DNA of 9,555 nt from Phenylobacterium sp. (GTDB lineage Bacteria; Pseudomonadota; Alphaproteobacteria; Caulobacterales; Caulobacteraceae): assembly GCA_025350885.1 (NCBI GenBank), contig JANXXA010000321.1:1-9555 (forward strand), in the 5' to 3' direction. Below the pieces are notes generated by a model. The model was not told the origin of the DNA. It was given only the letters and a program-made list of their open reading frames with translations, and searched no databases. Shown here in pieces: positions 5,755-9,555 of this stretch. Numbering within the stretch: position 1 is the stretch's first letter; each line of letters begins with the position of its first letter. The position numbers and the translations under genes are program-made.

Positions 5755-6681
5755 CTACGCCGGCGCCTTCGCCGGTTGCGCGCCGGCCATGGGCGCGCGG
5801 TTCAGGTCGAAGAACTTCGGCGCCATCTTCGGTACGGCTTCGGAGAGGATTGTCGCGACCGTCCAGCCCTCTTCCTTGGTCACTGTCTCCACGGGCCGGG
5901 GCTGGGAATAGAGGATGATGTTCTCGCCGGACGAGCCGAAGATCTGGCCGGACACATGCGCCGCGGCCGGCGTCACCATGGCCACGGAGAAACGGGCCGG
6001 CTGGTCGGCGCGGACCTTCTCGGCCATCACCTGCCGACGGGCCGCGGCGGCTTCGTCCTTGATCGGCACCGACTGGGTCATCCGCGTCCAGGCGACCGGC
6101 GCCACACAGTTGGAGCGGACGTTGTTGCGCGCGCCTTCCATGGCGATGATCCGGGAGAGGCCGGCGATGCCCATCTTGGCCGCCCCGTAGTTGGCCTGGC
6201 CGATGTTGCCGAACAGGCCGCTGGTCGAGGTGAAGAACATATAGGCGCCGTCGTTCTGCTCGCGGAACAGCTCGATGGTGGCGCGCGCGACGTTGAATGA
6301 GCCGCGCATATGCACCTCGATGACCTGGTCCCAGTCGCGCTCGCTCATCTTGTGGAACATCACGTCGCGCAGGATCCCGGCCGGATTGATCACCGCGTGC
6401 AGGCCGCCGAAGGTGTCGCGCGCCTGCTCGACCATGCCTTCCACCGCTTTCAGGCTGGTCACGCTGTCGGAGTTGGAGACCGCCTCGCCGCCGGCGGCGC
6501 GGATTTCCTGAGCGACTTTCTCGGCCGGCCCGGCGGAGCCCTCGTCGTCGCCCTTGAGGCCGGCGCCGAGATCATTGACCACCACCTTCGCGCCCTCTTG
6601 CGCGGCGATCAGCGCACAGTCGCGTCCGATGCCGTTGCCGCCGCCCGTGACCAGGACAACCTTACCGTCCAATGCGCCCAT
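5755..6681 (-). CDS. SDR of the MFE-2 / (3R)-hydroxyacyl-CoA dehydrogenase-like type
   Basis: A 308-residue SDR closely following the dehydrogenase domain of peroxisomal multifunctional enzyme type 2. LDGKVVLVTGGGNGIG carries TGGGNGIG at 12-19. Asp37 in VVVNDLGAG marks NAD preference. The long GLKGDDEGSAGPAEKVAQEI insert is the hallmark of this group. Ser152 lies in FTSTSGLFGNIGQANY, with Tyr165 and Lys169 in NYGAAKMG. VHMRGSFNV carries His124 where most SDRs have Asn, as MFE-2 enzymes also do. One departure is INPAG at 98-102 in place of NNAG. The expected reaction is oxidation of a 3-hydroxyacyl-CoA or similar intermediate in fatty-acid, sterol side-chain or aromatic breakdown; the substrate is not certain. 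The ATG at 6679-6681 has a GAGGGAG ribosome site (6690-6696) 8 nt upstream. It lies 32 nt after the MFS gene, so it is the second gene of that operon. A longer in-frame open stretch upstream (to 8004) is a shadow of the MFS gene. Confidence 0.93.
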   Translation of the reverse strand: MGALDGKVVLVTGGGNGIGRDCALIAAQEGAKVVVNDLGAGLKGDDEGSAGPAEKVAQEIRAAGGEAVSNSDSVTSLKAVEGMVEQARDTFGGLHAVINPAGILRDVMFHKMSERDWDQVIEVHMRGSFNVARATIELFREQNDGAYMFFTSTSGLFGNIGQANYGAAKMGIAGLSRIIAMEGARNNVRSNCVAPVAWTRMTQSVPIKDEAAAARRQVMAEKVRADQPARFSVAMVTPAAAHVSGQIFGSSGENIILYSQPRPVETVTKEEGWTVATILSEAVPKMAPKFFDLNRAPMAGAQPAKAPA

Positions 6682-6713
6682 CGAAGTCTCTCCCTCAAGA
6701 TTATGGGAGACAG

Positions 6714-7967
6714 TTATTCGAGGCGGTCGGCCTTGCGCAAGGCGGGAAACAGGCCGGCCCAGGCGCCGGTGACGATCAGCGCGCCGACGCCGCCGAACAG
6801 CGCGGCGCCGACCGGACCCAGGAACCGGGCAACCACGCCGCTTTCGAACTCGCCGAGTTCGTTCGAGGCGCCGATGAACACCGAGGACACCGCCGCCACG
6901 CGCCCGCGCATGGCGTCGGGGGTGACCAGCTGGACCAGGGTCTGGCGGACATAGACGCTGAGCATATCGGCCCCGCCCAGCACGGCGAGCGCCGCCACCG
7001 ACAGCCAAAGTGACCGCGACAGGGCAAAGACGCAGGTCGCCAGACCGAACACCGCGACGCCCCAGAACATGATCACGCCGGCCTTGCGATGGATGGGCCG
7101 GGCCGCCAGCGACAGGGCTACGACCGTGGCGCCGATGGCCGGGCCGGCGCGCAATATGCCGAACCCCTGCGGCCCCACCTGCAGCACATCGCGGGCGAAC
7201 ACCGGCAAGAGCGCGGTCGCGCCGCCCAGCAGCACCGCGAAGAGATCGAGCGAGATCGCGCCGAAGACGATTTTCTGGGCCCAGACGTACGACAGCCCCT
7301 CTTTCATCAGCGCCCAGCGCGAGCCCGGATTGACCACCGGCTGGGCGTTCTTGCGGATCAGCGCCAGCGACAGGGCGGAGACCAGATAGAGGCCGAAGGT
7401 GGCGAAATAGGCGTGCGCCGGCGACAGCAGCAAGAGGACGCCGCCCATCGCCGGCCCGGCGACAGAGGCGGTCTGCCAGGCCAGGGAATTCCAGGCGATG
7501 GCCCTGGGCAGCAGCGGTCTTGGCACCAACATCGGCCCCAGCGCCGTCGAGGCCGGGGCGAAAAACGCCCGTGCCGCGCCGAACAGAAACCCCACCACGA
7601 GCAGCAGCGGGACCGAGGCCCAGCCACGCCAACTGGCGATGGCCAGCGTCAGTACCGTGGCCATCTCGGCCGCCAGACAGACCAGCAGCACGGTCTTGCG
7701 GTTGTGCCGGTCCGCGGTCTCGCCCGCCGGCAGGGTCAGAAGGAAGACCGGAATGAACGCCGCCAGCCCGATCATTCCGACCAGGAAGGCGCTTTCCTGA
7801 ACCGAGCGGGTGGCGCGCGCGATGGCGTACATCTGCCAGCCCAAGGCCACGCTCTGGATCTGGGCGGCGAAGCTGCCGGTCCACCGCGAGCCCCAGAACA
7901 GCAGATAGTCGCGCTCCTTCAAGAGGGCGCGGGCGGAGGGCGGACTGTCGGCGGGGGTCTCGGCCAT
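6714..7967 (-). CDS. MFS transporter, EntS-like / MFS_3 type exporter
   Basis: A 417-residue inner-membrane major facilitator with roughly 10-12 hydrophobic segments. After a short polar N-terminus, LLFWGSRWTGSFAAQIQSVA (22-41) opens helix 1. The loop between helices 2 and 3 carries motif A, GETADRHNRK (82-91). ARAFFAPASTALGPMLVP then fits the MFS_3 (enterobactin exporter EntS / transmembrane secretion effector) family, and GRVAAVSSVFIGASNELGEFESG near the C-terminal third is also typical of it. These proteins export siderophores or small organic molecules by proton antiport; the cargo here is unknown. I chose ATG 7965-7967 because the 40 residues of open frame above it are Arg-rich and unlike a transporter N-terminus, although the ribosome site is weak. 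Its operon partner is the MFE-2-like SDR. The gene is divergent from the GNAT gene at 8105. Confidence 0.9.
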   Translation of the reverse strand: MAETPADSPPSARALLKERDYLLFWGSRWTGSFAAQIQSVALGWQMYAIARATRSVQESAFLVGMIGLAAFIPVFLLTLPAGETADRHNRKTVLLVCLAAEMATVLTLAIASWRGWASVPLLLVVGFLFGAARAFFAPASTALGPMLVPRPLLPRAIAWNSLAWQTASVAGPAMGGVLLLLSPAHAYFATFGLYLVSALSLALIRKNAQPVVNPGSRWALMKEGLSYVWAQKIVFGAISLDLFAVLLGGATALLPVFARDVLQVGPQGFGILRAGPAIGATVVALSLAARPIHRKAGVIMFWGVAVFGLATCVFALSRSLWLSVAALAVLGGADMLSVYVRQTLVQLVTPDAMRGRVAAVSSVFIGASNELGEFESGVVARFLGPVGAALFGGVGALIVTGAWAGLFPALRKADRLE

Positions 7968-8104
7968 GTCCGCCGAACCTGCCCTGCGTTGACTGCCGTC
8001 GCAACGGCGGCGTTGACGCGTCGCCGTCGGAGCCTTACCTGCGCCCCCCGGCTCGCGCCTCGCCGCGTCGCGCCGGTCCTGCCGCATCGCACCGCGAAGA
8101 CCCC
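7968..8104. promoter_or_regulatory. Divergent intergenic region between MFS operon and GNAT gene
   Basis: These 137 nt must hold the start signals of both divergent transcripts. On the plus strand GCGTTGAC occurs twice (7986-7993 and 8010-8017), 24 nt apart, each containing a TTGAC -35-like core. A 14-nt inverted repeat (GCCGT-CGCA-ACGGC, 7995-8008) lies between them. No convincing -10 partner is visible for either direction, so exact promoters are not assigned. Confidence 0.3.
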
Positions 8105-8617
8105 ATGACCGTCCAGTCCGCGGCGCCCCTCTCGGCGCTGTCCCTGCAATCCGAACGCCCGCGGGACGCCCCCTTGGTGGACGCCCTGATTGACCGCGCG
8201 TTCGGGCCGGGCCGCTTTACCAAGGTCTCCGAGCGGGTCCGTGAATTCGCCACCTTCGCGCCTGAGCTTTCGGTCTGCGCCTGGCAGGCGGGCCGCCTGC
8301 TGGGCTGTGCGCGGATGTGGCGCGTGCGGGTGGGTGGCAAGCCGATCACCTTTCTGGGACCCTTCGCCGTGGAGCAGGACGAGCGCAGCGCGGGTTTCGG
8401 GGCGCGGCTGATCGACCGCGCCTGCCAGACCGCCCGAGCCGTCGGCGAGACCCATGTGCTGCTGGTCGGCGACGCCGCCTATTTCGCCCGCATCGGGTTT
8501 GTCCGGGTGACCGCCGGGCAGGTCGTGCTGCCCGGGCCGGTGGACCCGCGCCGAATCCTGGTCCGCGCGCTGGACCCGCGAGCCGGCGATCTGGCCGGAT
8601 CGGTGCAGGCCGCTTGA
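8105..8617 (+). CDS. GNAT N-acetyltransferase, YhbS-like
   Basis: A 170-residue protein of the GNAT fold. The N-terminal part SERPRDAPLVDALIDRAFGPGRFTK (16-40) is the first strand and helix. FLGPFAVEQDERSAGFGARLIDRA (83-106) contains the acetyl-CoA pyrophosphate loop (RSAGFGA). HVLLVGDAAYFARIGF (117-132) is the block that distinguishes the YhbS group (COG3153), whose members read roughly LLGDPAYYxRFGF at this point. Members are cytoplasmic acetyltransferases with largely unknown substrates, and none can be named here. The start ATG has no strong ribosome site. The next gene, DUF1285, begins 32 nt after the stop on the same strand, so the two may share a transcript. Confidence 0.9.
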   Translation: MTVQSAAPLSALSLQSERPRDAPLVDALIDRAFGPGRFTKVSERVREFATFAPELSVCAWQAGRLLGCARMWRVRVGGKPITFLGPFAVEQDERSAGFGARLIDRACQTARAVGETHVLLVGDAAYFARIGFVRVTAGQVVLPGPVDPRRILVRALDPRAGDLAGSVQAA

Positions 8618-8649
8618 GACGAACCCCGGGCGCGCCTACCCTGGCGGTC

Positions 8650-9240
8650 ATGGCTGAGACAGCGGGCGGATCAGGGCTGGACGGCATCGCGGCGGCCGCC
8701 CAGTCCCTCGTGGCAAAAGGGCAGGCGCCCGGCCGGGGCTTGCCGCCGGTCCACCTGTGGAACCCGGCCCACTGCGGCGAGATCGACATCGTCATCCGCA
8801 AGGACGGGCTGTGGTTTCACGAGGGGACGCCGATCGGTCGCGAGGCCCTGGTGCGGCTGTTCTCCACGGTGCTGCGCAAGGATTCCGACGGCTTTCATCT
8901 CGTCACCCCCGTCGAGAAGATGAAGATCACGGTGGAAGACGCCCCGTTCATCGCCACGCGGGTTGATCGCGTCGGCGAGGCGCTCCGGTTTCTGACCAAT
9001 GTCGGCGACGAGGTGGAGGCGGGGCCGCAGAACTACATCCGGGTGGAGATCGGCGCCGATGGCCAGCCGCGACCCTACGTCCACATCCGTCGCGGCCTGG
9101 AAGCCCTGATCGCCCGGCCGGTGTTCTACGAGCTGGTGGAGATGGCGACGGAGCGCGACACGCCGGACGGTCCGACACTGGGCGTCGCGTCCAACGGCGC
9201 CTGGTATCCGGTGGGACCGGCCCATGCTCACCAGACCTAG
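8650..9240 (+). CDS. DUF1285 domain-containing protein
   Basis: A 196-residue protein whose body matches the DUF1285 family (PF06938). PPVHLWNPAHCGEIDIVIRK is followed by GLWFHEGTPIGREALVRLFSTVLRKD, then LVTPVEKMKITVEDAPFIA. These blocks are highly recognisable across Proteobacteria. The first 30 or so residues (Ala/Gly-rich) are variable. The biochemical role of DUF1285 is not established; it is soluble, with no signal peptide or membrane segment. The ATG at 8650 is chosen because the family-type N-terminus begins shortly after it; its ribosome site is weak, and the open frame above it reads Arg/Gly-rich noise from another gene's frame. The stop is 12 nt before the NUDIX gene. From memory, DUF1285, CoA pyrophosphatase and CCA tRNA nucleotidyltransferase are often neighbours in alphaproteobacteria, which fits this order. 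Confidence 0.93.
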   Translation: MAETAGGSGLDGIAAAAQSLVAKGQAPGRGLPPVHLWNPAHCGEIDIVIRKDGLWFHEGTPIGREALVRLFSTVLRKDSDGFHLVTPVEKMKITVEDAPFIATRVDRVGEALRFLTNVGDEVEAGPQNYIRVEIGADGQPRPYVHIRRGLEALIARPVFYELVEMATERDTPDGPTLGVASNGAWYPVGPAHAHQT

Positions 9241-9252
9241 GGCGCCCCGGCT

Positions 9253-9555
9253 GTGAACGACGTCCCGGTTGTGAAAGAGGACGCCGCGCCGCACGATCTG
9301 CACGGCTGGATGGCCCGCCACCTCGATCCCCTGGAGGAAGGCGAGCCGGCGGACGGCGGTGCGCACCGATCCGACTTCGACCTGAACCCCGAACGCGCCC
9401 CGGACACAGGGCCGCTGAAGCCGGCCGCCGTGCTTGTCGCCCTGGTGCAGCGCGAGGCGGGACTGTCGGTGATTTTGACCCGGCGCTCGGACACGCTGCG
9501 CAGCCACACCGGCCAGATCGCGCTCCCCGGCGGGCGGCGCGACCCGGGCGAGTCC
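9253..9555 (+). CDS. NUDIX hydrolase, CoA pyrophosphatase-like, N-terminal fragment (cut by window edge)
   Basis: An open frame of 101 codons runs from GTG 9253 to the window edge. Residues 75-101 read LTRRSDTLRSHTGQIALPGG and on through RRDPGES. This combines the UPF0035 motif of CoA-specific NUDIX enzymes (LLTxRSxxLRxHxGQxxFPGG) with the beginning of the NUDIX box (Gly94 to Glu100, G-x5-E). The remainder of the box (REUxEExGU) lies beyond the edge. Such enzymes hydrolyse coenzyme A or its derivatives to 3',5'-ADP and phosphopantetheine. The start is uncertain: GTG 9253 lies 12 nt after the DUF1285 stop with only a weak AGGG upstream; GTG 9271 and ATG 9310 are alternatives. It probably forms an operon with DUF1285. 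Residues 1-60 are a polar, Asp/Glu/Pro-rich extension. Confidence 0.88.
   Translation, partial: MNDVPVVKEDAAPHDLHGWMARHLDPLEEGEPADGGAHRSDFDLNPERAPDTGPLKPAAVLVALVQREAGLSVILTRRSDTLRSHTGQIALPGGRRDPGES

Noticed and set aside
5755..8004. Apparent 749-residue minus-strand open frame covering the SDR and the MFS region
   Set aside because: Only the last 308 residues look like a protein family. The upstream part is Arg/Gly-rich, lies in another frame over the clearly recognisable MFS gene, and the SDR has its own ATG with a good ribosome site at 6690-6696.
7995..8008. GCCGT-CGCA-ACGGC inverted repeat in the divergent promoter region as an operator
   Set aside because: It is short and GC-rich, has an even spacer with no resemblance to a site I recognise, and the surrounding DNA is full of similar GCC/GGC words. 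Only noted within the intergenic entry.
7089..8108. Plus-strand 339-residue open frame opposite the MFS gene
   Set aside because: Low-complexity Gln/Arg/Gly-rich translation antisense to a gene with clear transmembrane helices and MFS motif A; no recognisable domain.

Overview
The window is about 9.6 kb of GC-rich, densely coding DNA. It looks like a chromosomal segment of an alphaproteobacterium, most likely Caulobacterales (Phenylobacterium or Caulobacter-like). This rests on very high GC at third codon positions, short intergenic gaps, GTG starts, an abundance of short-chain dehydrogenases (SDRs), a PEP-CTERM protein with the alphaproteobacterial PEPxxWA variant, and the DUF1285 / CoA-pyrophosphatase pair at the right edge. 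The taxonomic call is inference from style and gene content; no rRNA or marker gene is present.

Layout from left to right. (1) At 1-333 on the minus strand is the N-terminus of a secreted M20-family metallopeptidase, cut by the window edge. (2) A plus-strand run at 408-3886 holds an MBL-fold hydrolase with a C-terminal winged-helix-like tail, a retinol-dehydrogenase-like SDR, an HSDL2-like SDR and a diamine/thialysine acetyltransferase-like GNAT protein. The last three are translationally coupled (GTGA and ATGA overlaps). A perfect CTTAC-GCT-GTAAG palindrome sits in the 37-nt gap before the first SDR and is a candidate TetR-type operator. (3) A third, separately transcribed SDR lies at 3993-4865 and converges on a minus-strand PEP-CTERM exported protein at 4877-5572. 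(4) A minus-strand two-gene operon encodes an MFS efflux-type transporter (6714-7967) followed by a fourth SDR of the peroxisomal MFE-2 / (3R)-hydroxyacyl-CoA dehydrogenase type (5755-6681). It ends in a very strong hairpin at 5715-5749. (5) A plus-strand run at 8105 to the right edge holds a YhbS-like GNAT, a DUF1285 protein and the N-terminal part of a NUDIX CoA pyrophosphatase that runs off the window.

Taken together, the central part is a catabolic or detoxification-flavoured accessory region: four SDRs from four different subfamilies, a hydrolase, two acetyltransferases and an exporter. Its chemistry is probably directed at acyl-CoA, lipid, steroid or xenobiotic carbonyl/alcohol substrates, but no substrate can be read from the sequence. 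The right edge is a housekeeping-type neighbourhood.

I found no mobile element, CRISPR array, RNA gene or toxin-antitoxin pair, and no clearly new multi-gene system. The observations most worth checking are non-coding: the 1542-1554 palindrome, the hairpin at 5715-5749 with a competing alternative fold, and an inverted repeat that encloses the Shine-Dalgarno and start codon of the PEP-CTERM gene. All genes away from the edges appear intact, with no visible frameshift.
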